From contig DEAP01000013.1 of NCBI GenBank assembly GCA_002348225.1, positions 1 through 24,537 on the forward strand: a DNA stretch of 24,537 bases, written 5' to 3'. The notes beneath the pieces were generated by a model. That model saw only the letters and a program-made list of their open reading frames with translations, was not told the origin of the DNA and made no database searches. How positions within the stretch are numbered: the first letter of the stretch is position 1; every line of letters begins with the position of its first letter. The translations under genes were made by a program, and so were the position numbers. This DNA is from Dehalococcoidia bacterium UBA2979 (lineage in GTDB: Bacteria; Chloroflexota; Dehalococcoidia; UBA2979). Positions 1 to 8,002 of this stretch are shown here, one piece after another.

Positions 1-1
1 T

Positions 2-241
2 GAGGATACAACTGACACTCCAGTCGAAGAAGAGGCTGAAACTCCGGCTGAACCGTGGAGCCCCTACGAATCGTCATTTAAATTCGGCGAAGCAGGCGTC
101 GAAGGCAAATGTGGACTTTGTGGAACCTACGTAATCAAGGGTGGTACACGATTTGGTCAAAAATCGGTCATATGCCCTGACTGCGTTGACAGACAGGAAA
201 ATGCATCAAAACCTCATGGAGCCACTTCTGGATCAAGATGA
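2..241 (+). CDS. C-terminal fragment of a zinc-finger protein (5' end outside window)
   Basis: The frame is open from base 2 to a TGA at 239-241, giving 79 residues with no start in the window, so this is the 3' end of a gene. The fragment starts with an acidic, Pro/Glu-rich linker. It then carries two CxxC pairs (CGLC and CPDC) separated by 17 residues, the spacing of a treble-clef or zinc-ribbon type metal site. The tail after the second pair is short and polar. The zinc site suggests a nucleic-acid or protein contact role, but nothing identifies the family. It converges on the crotonase gene, with 25 bases between the stops and no clear terminator there. Confidence 0.6.
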   Translation, partial: EDTTDTPVEEEAETPAEPWSPYESSFKFGEAGVEGKCGLCGTYVIKGGTRFGQKSVICPDCVDRQENASKPHGATSGSR

Positions 242-266
242 ATCCAGCTCAAGCGGAACTACCTAA

Positions 267-1220
267 CTAATCGTTATACGACCGTCCGGCCCTTGTGGCA
301 CCTGTTCGATCTAACCCTGCCACATCGCGTTCTGCGTGCTGACCGGCTTTAGCAGCTCGGAAATCTCTGAAAGGTCCGTCTCGCCATTCGAGTGCAGCCT
401 TCAGTCCCTGTTCACGAAGTCTTGAATTCCAGTCTTCAGCAGCCGGTCGATGCTTACTCATAGCTTCTACATCGGTTCCGGACATGAGGCCATTTCTGAT
501 CCCCATCGCCTCATATTGACGATTTACCGAGCGTTTTGAATACATCAACATATCGTTATCGATATTCGCCATTCGACGAGCAAATTGTTCGGTGAATTCG
601 TCCAGCTGTTCTGATGGTACCGAGTATGTGGCCCAGCCCATCTCAGCCATATCTGCTCCACTAAAAGAATCTCCCACATATGCAAATTCTCGTGCTTTAG
701 TCATCGGCAGGTGCCAAGGCGCCCACATGATATCCATCGAACCCATAGCACGTACTGGTGGATAACCAATTTGTGCGTCGTCAGATACAATCCGGAAATC
801 ACAGAACGAGGCAAGTTCGGTACCGCCAGCCAGGCAGTAACTGTGAATCTGAGCAATAACGGGTTTCGCTAACTCCCAAATAGTCCAGTTCGCCATAAGA
901 ACGTGCCGACTCCAGTCGTAGTGGGCAGGATGCGTAGTATTGGTATCAGGAAGTTTTGATTGTGGATGTACGTATGGGGAATGATCTTCGTTTTCATAAT
1001 GAGAAGCTGTCCCACCTCCTAGATCATACCCGGCACAAAAGGCTCTTCCAGCGCCACGAATAATGATGGCACCAATCGCCCGATCCGCTTCGGCTTCTTT
1101 TAAAGCATGAAATACTTCTCCGCGAAGTTCATTTGATAAAGCATTTAGTTTCTCAGGCCGATTCAGTGTAATAAACGCTAACCGGCCATCTGTCTGATAC
1201 ATAATATTTTCGTAACTCAT
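267..1220 (-). CDS. Crotonase-fold (enoyl-CoA hydratase/isomerase family) protein, paralogue A
   Basis: A 317-residue protein of the crotonase superfamily, which acts on acyl-CoA thioesters. The N-terminal strand reads TLNRPEKLNALS. The oxyanion-hole segment is AGYDL near residues 63-67. The second CoA/oxyanion segment, AGGTELA near 131-137, keeps the first catalytic Glu (E135). The second catalytic Glu of true hydratases (in FGQPE of the rat enzyme) is replaced by Pro in IGYPP (P155), so simple hydratase activity is doubtful. It is longer than the usual 255-270 residues because of an insert around 68-105 and a polar C-terminal tail. The ATG is preceded by a strong GGAGG at 1226-1230. It is the last gene of a minus-strand set with the nitroreductase-like and ThuA-like genes. 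A close paralogue lies at 8003-8965. The substrate is unknown. Confidence 0.85.
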   Translation of the reverse strand: MSYENIMYQTDGRLAFITLNRPEKLNALSNELRGEVFHALKEAEADRAIGAIIIRGAGRAFCAGYDLGGGTASHYENEDHSPYVHPQSKLPDTNTTHPAHYDWSRHVLMANWTIWELAKPVIAQIHSYCLAGGTELASFCDFRIVSDDAQIGYPPVRAMGSMDIMWAPWHLPMTKAREFAYVGDSFSGADMAEMGWATYSVPSEQLDEFTEQFARRMANIDNDMLMYSKRSVNRQYEAMGIRNGLMSGTDVEAMSKHRPAAEDWNSRLREQGLKAALEWRDGPFRDFRAAKAGQHAERDVAGLDRTGATRAGRSYND

Positions 1221-1231
1221 CTCAACCTCCC

Positions 1232-1251
1232 ATAATCTCGAATTAGATTAT
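1232..1251. repeat. Perfect 7-bp inverted repeat upstream of crotonase paralogue A
   Basis: ATAATCT (1232-1238) and AGATTAT (1245-1251) are perfect inverted arms around a 6-base spacer. The repeat lies directly upstream of the Shine-Dalgarno of the minus-strand crotonase gene, in the 70-base gap after the nitroreductase-like gene. The position suits an operator or a weak RNA hairpin. There is no U-tract after it in the transcribed direction, so it is not an intrinsic terminator. Function is not established. Confidence 0.35.
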
Positions 1252-1290
1252 CACTATTCCTAAAATTGTCCGTGCGGTCCTTCACACTTC

Positions 1291-1794
1291 TCAGGACCAT
1301 TGATTCCATTTCACCCAGTCGCTCTTGGCAATACGACGTTCGCCCGAGCGTGCCCTCACATCAGCATCAGCTGTTGGATATCCCAAGGTAATTGCCATGG
1401 CAACTATCCAGTCATCTGGCAGAGCAAGAACTGAACGCGCACAATCATCATGCTGAACACCAACCGGACAAGAGTCCAAACCCAACCCACTTGCTGCCAA
1501 CATTATATTTTGGGCCACACGACCAGCATCGAATGCTCGACTCCCCTCAAAACGGACGAGAACAATAACTAGTGGACTTGTAGGGAGATGATCTGAGTAG
1601 TCAGCACATCTCGACAAAGAAGCTTTGATCTCTGAATCCGCCAGGATGATTGCCCTTATGGGTTGTTCATTCTTCGAAGACCCAGCCATTCGTCCAGCCT
1701 GCAGCAGTCGATCAATAATGTCCTCAGGAACTTGCCTAGACAGGTCATACGACCGTCGGTCACGCTTCGCTAGGATTGCCTCGTATACTTCCAC
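1291..1794 (-). CDS. Nitroreductase-like flavoprotein (short form)
   Basis: A 167-residue member of the FMN-dependent nitroreductase family, which transfers electrons from NAD(P)H to varied small molecules. Family signatures visible are an N-terminal RDRRSY segment (residues 11-16, FMN phosphate contact), the AGRMAGSSKNEQPI block (33-46), and DAGRVAQNIMLAASGLGLDS (89-108) followed by a C-terminal LGYP. It is shorter than typical 190-220 residue members. The start is GTG at 1794: an in-frame stop lies six codons upstream and an AGGA lies about nine bases before it. It follows the ThuA-like gene by 25 bases, so the two are probably cotranscribed. The physiological substrate cannot be read from the sequence. 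Confidence 0.82.
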   Translation of the reverse strand: MEVYEAILAKRDRRSYDLSRQVPEDIIDRLLQAGRMAGSSKNEQPIRAIILADSEIKASLSRCADYSDHLPTSPLVIVLVRFEGSRAFDAGRVAQNIMLAASGLGLDSCPVGVQHDDCARSVLALPDDWIVAMAITLGYPTADADVRARSGERRIAKSDWVKWNQWS

Positions 1795-1819
1795 GAACGA
1801 AAATCCTGACTACTGATTG

Positions 1820-2641
1820 CTAGTCACGACCCCATTCAATCCCATTCTGCAAGAGTTGAGGGAAGGCATCTGTCTTCCAAGTTTCCCGCAGAGAACTCGT
1901 ATCAACACCTGACTCAGCCACATTTGGATGGTAGTAGCCAGGCTGATTGGTCAGCGGCGTATGACAGTGTCCCAACGAAATATACGTGACAGCACCGTCA
2001 CCGAGCTTCTTTTCGTAGGTGATTACACGAGTTACTCCGTCAGGCTGAAGTGCTGTATCCGATTCATATTCGAATCCGAATCCTGGAGGTGAGTCATCAG
2101 GACCCAAGGCAGCCGTGAGAACGATATTAGTTTCATCTGGTTGTTGGAGCTCAATCATGTACGGCTCATCCACTACATCAAACGATGCTGGTAGTTTCTG
2201 AGTAAGAACATGGTTCGTATCGGCGACGTCGACTGTGAACTTCTTAATCGGAGGATGATTTATAAAAAAACCACCCATCGTGCGGTGGTGGTTATGCTTA
2301 ATCATTTTTCGATTGCCGCTCTCTTGTTTCCTAGCCTGCCCCCCGCTGGATCCGTGCAGAGATAACCACTTGCCACCCCGGTCTATCCAATCCTTTAAAA
2401 TTTCATCCTCCTGCTCACCCGCAAAAGGGCCGGCGACGTACGTAATCAAAAGTGATACATCCGGCTGTAGCCATTTATCAATATCTGTATAGTCTCCTCC
2501 AACGGTGGTATGTATACTGTCGTCTTCACCTAGCATTTGTAAAATTCGAAGTCGGGCATAGTCCATGTCGTGCCCCGCATGCTGGCCTGGAGGGTAGCCA
2601 CCTGCGATTAAGTGAACTCGGGTACGTTGTTTTTCCACCAT
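1820..2641 (-). CDS. ThuA-like domain protein
   Basis: A 273-residue protein of the ThuA-like family, which has a class I glutamine-amidotransferase-like fold and often sits in sugar or catabolic loci. The N-terminal strand is followed by a segment predicting a Rossmann-like fold (LLITYVAGPFAGEQEDEILKDWI). The family-typical LHGSSGG near residues 95-101 and a His-rich stretch KHNHH then GGFFINHPP follow. Near the C-terminus is a YISLGHCHTP segment, where related proteins have a final conserved His. The reading frame also allows a TTG start at 2665. I chose the internal ATG at 2641 because a strong AAGGAG (2648-2653) lies six bases before it. It is the first gene of the minus-strand set with the nitroreductase-like and crotonase genes and diverges from the reductase at 2782. 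The reaction is unknown. Confidence 0.8.
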   Translation of the reverse strand: MVEKQRTRVHLIAGGYPPGQHAGHDMDYARLRILQMLGEDDSIHTTVGGDYTDIDKWLQPDVSLLITYVAGPFAGEQEDEILKDWIDRGGKWLSLHGSSGGQARKQESGNRKMIKHNHHRTMGGFFINHPPIKKFTVDVADTNHVLTQKLPASFDVVDEPYMIELQQPDETNIVLTAALGPDDSPPGFGFEYESDTALQPDGVTRVITYEKKLGDGAVTYISLGHCHTPLTNQPGYYHPNVAESGVDTSSLRETWKTDAFPQLLQNGIEWGRD

Positions 2642-2677
2642 GTGAAACTCCTTATTAGTAGTCAACTGATTAACATC

Positions 2678-2711
2678 GAACAGTATGAGGTGCAGTGTAG
2701 CGCTACTGTTC
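2678..2711. repeat. Inverted repeats in divergent promoter region
   Basis: GAACAGT (2678-2684) and ACTGTTC (2705-2711) are perfect 7-bp inverted arms 20 bases apart. A 10-base palindrome, GTAGCGCTAC (2697-2706), overlaps the right arm. They lie in the 140-base gap between the divergent ThuA-like and ketopantoate-reductase-like genes, where a shared operator would be expected. I see no convincing -10/-35 pair on either strand around them, so a regulatory role is only inferred. Confidence 0.3.
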
Positions 2712-2781
2712 AGGTCTGTCGCGGGTGAAGGTCTTGGTAATTATCCAACCCACGGTAAGGCAGAAAGAGTAGACTGCTGGA

Positions 2782-3747
2782 ATGCGATACATAATCTACG
2801 GAGCTGGGGCCATCGGAGGCGCGATCGGAGCGTCACTCTTCCGATCAGGATTCGATGTAGTGCTTATTGGCCGTGGCAGGCACTTGGAAACCATTCAGTC
2901 AGAAGGACTCAAATACATATCCGGCGATGGGATTCACGTTTTAGGAATACCAGCAGTATCCCATCCAAAAGAAATTCAATTCACAGATCAGGACGTGGTG
3001 ATCCTGACTATGAAATCGCAGGACACCCAAGATGCTCTCAATGCCCTAGCTGGGCTCGCTCCGAACTCTATTCCGATTGTTTGCGGCCAGAACGGAGTAA
3101 TCAACGAAAAATGGGCCTCTGAATTATTTACACGGGTATACGGGATGGTGCTCCTCATACCTGCCACGTTTCTGGTGCCTGGCGAGGTTATCCATCATGT
3201 CTCAGCTAGCAACGGCTCACTGGGGATACTAGACAGCGGGAAATACCCACAGGGTACAGATGACACTGTAAGTAAAATCTGCAGCGACTTGGAAAATTCT
3301 GGATTCAGTGCAGCGCCACACCAAAACATCATGGAGGCAAAATACACCAAGCTAATCACTAATCTCAACAATGCTGTCGGGGCAATATGCGGATTCGATA
3401 ATGACAGCAGTCAGCTGGCCAAAGTACTCATCTCCGAAGGCGAAACCGTACTTCGTGCTGCTGATATCAGTGTCAACTATGAAGAACAAAAACAAAAATA
3501 TACACTGTTGGGACGCGCTGAAATCGATGGAATGCCTCGGGGCGGAAGCTCATCCTGGCAAAGTGTCGTCAGAGGTGGCAATATCGAAGCTGACTTCCTC
3601 AACGGTGAAATAGTGGAGATCGCGCAAAAATCTAAGACCGCCGCACCGGCGAATAAACTTATCCAGGAACTAGCCCGTCAAACGGTATCTGAGGGCAAGC
3701 AACCCGGTTGGATCACTCCGACGGAAATACTTCTCCGCCTCGACTAA
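2782..3747 (+). CDS. Ketopantoate reductase (PanE/ApbA) family oxidoreductase
   Basis: A 321-residue NAD(P)-dependent reductase of the 2-dehydropantoate 2-reductase family. The Rossmann fingerprint GAGAIGG is at residues 7-13. The family Lys in TMKSQ is at 78, and QNGV (103-106) supplies the conserved Asn. The C-terminal helical domain carries the catalytic-lysine block, KYTKLITNLNN (K190, N194), and the S256-258 / IEADFLNGE block (268-276). In the enzyme of pantothenate synthesis these features reduce ketopantoate with NADPH. The spacing after K190 is one residue shorter than in the E. coli enzyme, and no panB or panC is nearby, so the substrate could differ. The ATG at 2782 has a GAAAGAG-type site about 10 bases upstream. 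It is transcribed divergently from the ThuA-like gene. Confidence 0.8.
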   Translation: MRYIIYGAGAIGGAIGASLFRSGFDVVLIGRGRHLETIQSEGLKYISGDGIHVLGIPAVSHPKEIQFTDQDVVILTMKSQDTQDALNALAGLAPNSIPIVCGQNGVINEKWASELFTRVYGMVLLIPATFLVPGEVIHHVSASNGSLGILDSGKYPQGTDDTVSKICSDLENSGFSAAPHQNIMEAKYTKLITNLNNAVGAICGFDNDSSQLAKVLISEGETVLRAADISVNYEEQKQKYTLLGRAEIDGMPRGGSSSWQSVVRGGNIEADFLNGEIVEIAQKSKTAAPANKLIQELARQTVSEGKQPGWITPTEILLRLD

Positions 3748-3753
3748 ATCCGG

Positions 3754-3951
3754 GTGTGGCAGTACCCTAAACGCATGGGTTGTCCGATACATATCTGGGT
3801 ACCACTAATGGCGGCTGCCACACCTTTTGCGGCAGCTATAAGGACTCGTGTCCGCGATGTAATTGATTCCAAGCGCGCTGAGCGCAATGTTGTTGTGACT
3901 GAGCCAGATTTGAAACGATGGGAACCAGTCTCCAAAGTAAATGAAGACTAG
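3754..3951 (+). CDS. Small hypothetical protein with hydrophobic N-terminus
   Basis: A 65-codon frame begins at GTG 3754, six bases after the stop of the reductase gene. An ATG at 3775 would give 58 residues. The product has one hydrophobic stretch (IHIWVPLMAAATPFAAAI), then a basic/polar tail (IRTRVRDVIDSKRAER) and an acidic end, the layout of a small single-pass membrane or membrane-associated protein. Neither start has a good Shine-Dalgarno, so translation would depend on reinitiation from the gene before. I do not recognise a family. The frame ends 17 bases before the convergent GNAT gene. It could be a chance ORF. The hydrophobic-then-charged pattern and position are the only support. 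Confidence 0.45.
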   Translation: MWQYPKRMGCPIHIWVPLMAAATPFAAAIRTRVRDVIDSKRAERNVVVTEPDLKRWEPVSKVNED

Positions 3952-3968
3952 CGATTTATATTACAGTT

Positions 3969-4454
3969 TTAACTTCCGATAGCATTGCTGACAATACTCT
4001 CTCGCTCCATTCTGTAGAGCAACCATTCCGACTCATACACCATTCCTAACTTCTCATAGAAACCTCGTGCAGGGTTCCAATCAAGCACTGATAGCTCGAC
4101 TCTTGCCGAGTCTTGTTCAACCGCAATCTGACACACCGCACTCACCAATTGCTCGCCAATATTCATCCCACGATATTCCTCTTCCACATAGAGTTCCTCG
4201 ATGTAAAGACCTGACACTGCCTCCCAAGTTGAGTATTTACTAAAAAACAGCGCAAAACCAACCGGCTGACCCAAATCAGACTCTGCGATCAACACACGGA
4301 ACTGCGGATTAGCGGAAAATCCATCGGCTCTGACTTTTTCAGGAGTTAATCGAACGAGACTTGGGTCATGTTTCTCGAAAATGGCAAGCTGTTTCACAAA
4401 ATAGACGATGAGATCTGCATCCTCAATAACAGCCGGTCGAACAATTATATTCAT
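3969..4454 (-). CDS. GNAT N-acetyltransferase, SSAT (diamine acetyltransferase)-like
   Basis: A 161-residue single-domain GNAT enzyme, transferring acetyl from acetyl-CoA to an amine. The acetyl-CoA pyrophosphate loop is RGMNIG (95-100). The preceding strand IEELYV (85-90), the FFSKYSTW segment (70-77), the VLDWNP block (123-128) and FYEKLG (132-137) match the spermidine/spermine and thialysine acetyltransferase branch. Y133 lies where that branch has its catalytic Tyr. Polyamine or lysine-analogue acetylation is therefore the best guess, though small amine substrates vary within the branch. The ATG at 4454 has only a weak GGAAA-type site. It diverges from the YyaL gene across a 74-base gap that probably carries both promoters. 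Confidence 0.82.
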   Translation of the reverse strand: MNIIVRPAVIEDADLIVYFVKQLAIFEKHDPSLVRLTPEKVRADGFSANPQFRVLIAESDLGQPVGFALFFSKYSTWEAVSGLYIEELYVEEEYRGMNIGEQLVSAVCQIAVEQDSARVELSVLDWNPARGFYEKLGMVYESEWLLYRMERESIVSNAIGS

Positions 4455-4528
4455 AGTGAATTAATTTCCAATTCCACTCTACAATGGTGTAATTGTATCC
4501 AGCTCAACAGTTCCAAGCAGGGTTTATT

Positions 4529-6661
4529 GTGAATCAATTAAGTGATGAGACCAGTCCGTACCTACTCCAGCATGCCGATAATCCCGTGGATTGGTTCCCA
4601 TGGGGTCACGAAGCGTTTGCAAAGGCTCGCCGAGAAAATAAACCTATACTCCTCTCTATCGGTTACTCCACCTGTCACTGGTGCCACGTTATGGCGCACG
4701 AATCCTTTGAAAATGAAACAATTGCTGCCCAGATGAACGAATCCTTCGTTTCAATCAAGGTCGATCGTGAAGAGCGACCAGATATCGATTCGGTTTACAT
4801 GTCCTTCACCCAAGCACTCACTGGTCAGGGTGGCTGGCCGATGACTGTATTCCTAACTCATGACTTAAAACCATTTTTTGCGGGTACGTATTTCCCTCCA
4901 GAAGACGGACATGGGAGGCCCGGATTCGGCCGTCTTCTGGCGTCAATTGATGAAGCATGGAAGCATCGCTCCGGAGAACTTGTGAACTATGCGGCAGACT
5001 TGACTGAAAAACTTCGCTCGGCGAGCAATATTTCTTCCGGAGGAAGCACTGGGATATCTAATACTGCACTCACCGCAGTTGTTCAAAATATGAAGAATAG
5101 CTTCGACGATCAATGGGGGGGCTTCGGTAGCGCTCCAAAATTCCCTAATCCATCAAATCTAGAGTTTCTTCTTATGTACGGGTCAACAGGCAGAGAACTA
5201 GCCGATGATGCAAAGCATATGGCACTATTTACACTCGAAAAAATCGTATCTGGCGGAATCCGTGACCAACTCGGCGGTGGATTCGCTCGGTATTCAGTGG
5301 ACCGTACCTGGACTGTGCCACACTTTGAAAAAATGCTATATGACAACGCGGCCTTGATACGTGTTCTCACCCACGCAAGCCAGTGTGCGGCCAATCCAAC
5401 TCAAAAACAATTATTCGAAACTTCAATTACTGAAGCAATCGACTGGTTATCAAGAGAGATGAAATTCCAGGCCGACAAAGACCAGATAGCTTTTTTCTCG
5501 GCTCAGGATGCCGATAGTGAGGGAATTGAGGGGAAATATTTTGTATGGACATCTGAGGAGTTATCCAATTTATTGACAGAGGAAGAATTACGCATTGCGC
5601 TAGCAACTTTCGATGTTAATTCTGATGGGAACTTCAGAGACCCGCATAATCCTGACCTAGAAGGGCTTTGTGTCCTAACCAGACAGTCCTCGCTCGAGGA
5701 AATTTCCATGGTTGCCAACACAGATGTACAAGAGCTACCCGAAAAAATTGAGAACATAAAAAAAGTGTTATTGGCTCATCGGAACATGCGAATCCCCCCA
5801 GGGACCGATCGGAAAATACTTACTTCTTGGAACGGTCTACTAATCGGAGCATTAGCTGAGGCGGGAAGGGTACTGCGTAACTCCACCTACATTGAACTTG
5901 CGGAACATACCGCTAAGTTCATTCGCTCACACTTATGGTCAGATACCAAGAATAATGAGACACCGAAATTGAAGCATGTCTACGCCAATGAACAGGCGAA
6001 AATTCCCGGTATGCTTGAAGACTATTCTTATCTTGGGCTCGGACTTATCGATCTCTACAAGGCGACGGGAAATGAATCGTACCTCTCCTGGGCCTTGGAG
6101 CTACTCGAAGTCATCTTGGACAACTTCGAAGATGACACGTCAGGAGGTTACTATGACACCGCAAAAGACGATGAGCCACTGATCATTAGACCGAAGTCAA
6201 TATACGATGCGGCAATTCCAGCACCAAACGGCACAGCAGCACTATTAGCAATTGTTCTCTCAGGATATTTCAGACAAAAGCAATGGAACGATAAAGCGCT
6301 GAGAGCAATCGATTTGATTGCTCCTCTTATCGAACGAGCATCCTCTGGCCTGGGAATCACTATGCAAGCACTACTCCAGGAACACACTGCTGAACGGGAA
6401 ATAGTTCTCGTCGGTACGGAAGACAGTCGTAGACCATTCGAAGAAGTGGTTGCCGAATACTATCTCCCCACTGTGACGATTGCTCTGGGTGACCCGAGTG
6501 ATCTTGAGCGCGACTCCCAAGTCGATCTACTCGTAGGCCGTGAAACTGTGGCTGAGCCAGACCTAGTGATGGCATACATTTGCGAAAATATGGTCTGCAA
6601 ATTACCCACCAGTTCCCTGACAGACATGCGTCTACAACTGGAAGCCCTCACCGGACGTTAA
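4529..6661 (+). CDS. YyaL-type DUF255 / thioredoxin-domain protein
   Basis: A protein of about 710 residues in the YyaL/SSP411 (spermatogenesis-associated protein 20-like) family. The N-terminal DUF255 thioredoxin-fold domain has the family opening SPYLLQHADNPVDWFPWG and a CHWC active-site pair (about C49 and C52). GGWPMTVFL and FAGTYFPP follow. The rest is an alpha/alpha-barrel region resembling six-hairpin glycosidase or epimerase folds, with GGGFARYSVD and HFEKMLYDNA near 250-275. No reaction is established for the family. The frame runs back to TTG 4493, but family members begin just before the SPYLLQH block, so GTG 4529 with upstream GCAGGG is the likelier start. Only five bases separate its stop from the MFS gene, so the two are probably cotranscribed. 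Confidence 0.88.
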   Translation: MNQLSDETSPYLLQHADNPVDWFPWGHEAFAKARRENKPILLSIGYSTCHWCHVMAHESFENETIAAQMNESFVSIKVDREERPDIDSVYMSFTQALTGQGGWPMTVFLTHDLKPFFAGTYFPPEDGHGRPGFGRLLASIDEAWKHRSGELVNYAADLTEKLRSASNISSGGSTGISNTALTAVVQNMKNSFDDQWGGFGSAPKFPNPSNLEFLLMYGSTGRELADDAKHMALFTLEKIVSGGIRDQLGGGFARYSVDRTWTVPHFEKMLYDNAALIRVLTHASQCAANPTQKQLFETSITEAIDWLSREMKFQADKDQIAFFSAQDADSEGIEGKYFVWTSEELSNLLTEEELRIALATFDVNSDGNFRDPHNPDLEGLCVLTRQSSLEEISMVANTDVQELPEKIENIKKVLLAHRNMRIPPGTDRKILTSWNGLLIGALAEAGRVLRNSTYIELAEHTAKFIRSHLWSDTKNNETPKLKHVYANEQAKIPGMLEDYSYLGLGLIDLYKATGNESYLSWALELLEVILDNFEDDTSGGYYDTAKDDEPLIIRPKSIYDAAIPAPNGTAALLAIVLSGYFRQKQWNDKALRAIDLIAPLIERASSGLGITMQALLQEHTAEREIVLVGTEDSRRPFEEVVAEYYLPTVTIALGDPSDLERDSQVDLLVGRETVAEPDLVMAYICENMVCKLPTSSLTDMRLQLEALTGR

Positions 6662-6666
6662 CTAGT

Positions 6667-7917
6667 ATGAACCGCACCTCCACTCCAAATCCAGAAGGAC
6701 GAGTAAGCATCTGGGCACTCCCCAAATTTGCCGATTATCGACTTCTGTGGGTAGCGAGCATCGCTCAAGTGACAGCATCACAAATTCGATTCCTTGCCAT
6801 CCCACAATGGCTATTGGAAGAGACTGGTAGTCCCGCGCAAGTAGGACTTATTGGACTCGTCCAACTTGTGATACAGGGTTTTGCCGTCATTTGGGGAGGG
6901 ACAATCGCCGACCGTTTTGACAGAAGATTTGTAATGTCGCTTGCCAATTTTGCAACCTTCGCAGCTCTAGCGATAATTTTCGTTGCAAACTCTACAGATG
7001 CTCTGAGACCGTGGCACTTATATCTTGGAGTGGCATTCCTTTCCGGTTCCTGGGCCCTAGCTTCACCGGCTCGGGCATCACTGACGCCTCGAGTAGTGCC
7101 AAAACAATATCTCGGTATCGCTGTAACTGTCGACGTTGCGGCACAGAACGCTGGGTGGATTGTAGGAAGCCTTTTGTTCATGGTGATGGCTATATTCGCA
7201 GACGTGAACACCTCATTCTTGCTTGCCACTGGTATGGCTGGAGTCTCTATGGTCCTCCCGCTGCTTATAAAAGCAAGTGGCAAAGTCGAAACCCGTGGCG
7301 ATGAATCAGTTATCCGTTCAACCATTGAGGGTTTCCATTATGTCCGCAAACATCCGATCCTACCGGGACTTTTTGCGCTTGATTGGGGAATAACAGTTGT
7401 ATCGTTTTACCGTGAAATTCTGCCCGTACTAGCAGTCGGCCTGTTTGCCGGAGGTGCATTCGCTACGGGCATGCTTGGGTGGTCAAGTTCCTTAGGAGCA
7501 TTGCTCGGTTCGGTGTTTGCATTGTCTCTCGCCAAAATCCGAGCAAAGGGTTGGCTAGTCCTTGTCGCAACTTTTGTCTACGCGGTGCTCCTCATTGGTC
7601 TCGGTGCTGCCCAGTGGCTTTGGATGGGTGCTCTGTTCGTTGGGCTCCTTGCTGCAGCCGATTCAATCACGGTCGTTGCCAGACAAACTACGGTTCAATT
7701 GACTACTCCTGATCACATGCGCGGACGCGCGTTCGCTTTTATGGTGTTGGCCGCACAGACTGCAAATAACCTCGGGATACTATGGATTGGTTTCTTTTCC
7801 GAAAGGCTTGGGGTAGATACGACTATGTATCTTGGTGGTGCCCTCGCACTTCTGGCGACAGCTATCATCGGGCTAATCAATCGGCCAATCCGTGAATATC
7901 GACAAAATATCGAATAG
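6667..7917 (+). CDS. MFS exporter (MFS_3 / EntS-like family)
   Basis: A 416-residue integral membrane protein with about 12 hydrophobic segments. It belongs to the major facilitator superfamily, in the branch that includes enterobactin exporter EntS and many drug exporters. The N-terminal domain has the motif-A-like loop GTIADRFDRRFVM between helices 2 and 3. The second half repeats a similar arrangement, with a cytoplasmic loop at MRGRAFAFMVL. It is proton-driven in this superfamily; the substrate cannot be inferred. The open frame reaches back into the YyaL gene, but the ATG at 6667, five bases after the YyaL stop, gives a normal N-terminus ahead of the conserved FADYRLLW segment. It has no strong Shine-Dalgarno, so it is likely translationally coupled to YyaL. 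Confidence 0.85.
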   Translation: MNRTSTPNPEGRVSIWALPKFADYRLLWVASIAQVTASQIRFLAIPQWLLEETGSPAQVGLIGLVQLVIQGFAVIWGGTIADRFDRRFVMSLANFATFAALAIIFVANSTDALRPWHLYLGVAFLSGSWALASPARASLTPRVVPKQYLGIAVTVDVAAQNAGWIVGSLLFMVMAIFADVNTSFLLATGMAGVSMVLPLLIKASGKVETRGDESVIRSTIEGFHYVRKHPILPGLFALDWGITVVSFYREILPVLAVGLFAGGAFATGMLGWSSSLGALLGSVFALSLAKIRAKGWLVLVATFVYAVLLIGLGAAQWLWMGALFVGLLAAADSITVVARQTTVQLTTPDHMRGRAFAFMVLAAQTANNLGILWIGFFSERLGVDTTMYLGGALALLATAIIGLINRPIREYRQNIE

Positions 7918-7921
7918 CGTT

Positions 7922-7950
7922 TTGGCATGAACACAAAATAGAGTTACACT
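7922..7950 (+). promoter_or_regulatory. Candidate sigma-70-type promoter for crotonase paralogue B
   Basis: TTGGCA (7922-7927) and TACACT (7945-7950) are separated by 17 bases. They match the -35 consensus at five of six positions and the -10 at four of six. They lie just after the MFS stop and about 50 bases before the ATG at 8003. A start point near 7957 would give a short leader that includes the AAGGA at 7989-7993. The call is by consensus only. Confidence 0.4.
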
Positions 7951-8002
7951 CCAACCACAAATTCGATAGTCACCAAAATATGAAATGTAAGGATGCCATA
8001 CT

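Noticed and set aside
2685..3122. A 145-codon plus-strand frame overlapping the start of the reductase gene
   Set aside because: Composition is Arg/Trp/Cys-rich as in out-of-frame translation, and the overlapping frame at 2782 has clear ketopantoate-reductase motifs.
3812..3836. Inverted repeat GCTGCC/GGCAGC
   Set aside because: It falls where the small ORF encodes two Ala-rich stretches, so codon composition explains it; no T-run follows.
6765..7325. A 186-codon open frame antisense to the MFS gene
   Set aside because: It lies wholly opposite a well-supported membrane transporter and has no recognisable motif.
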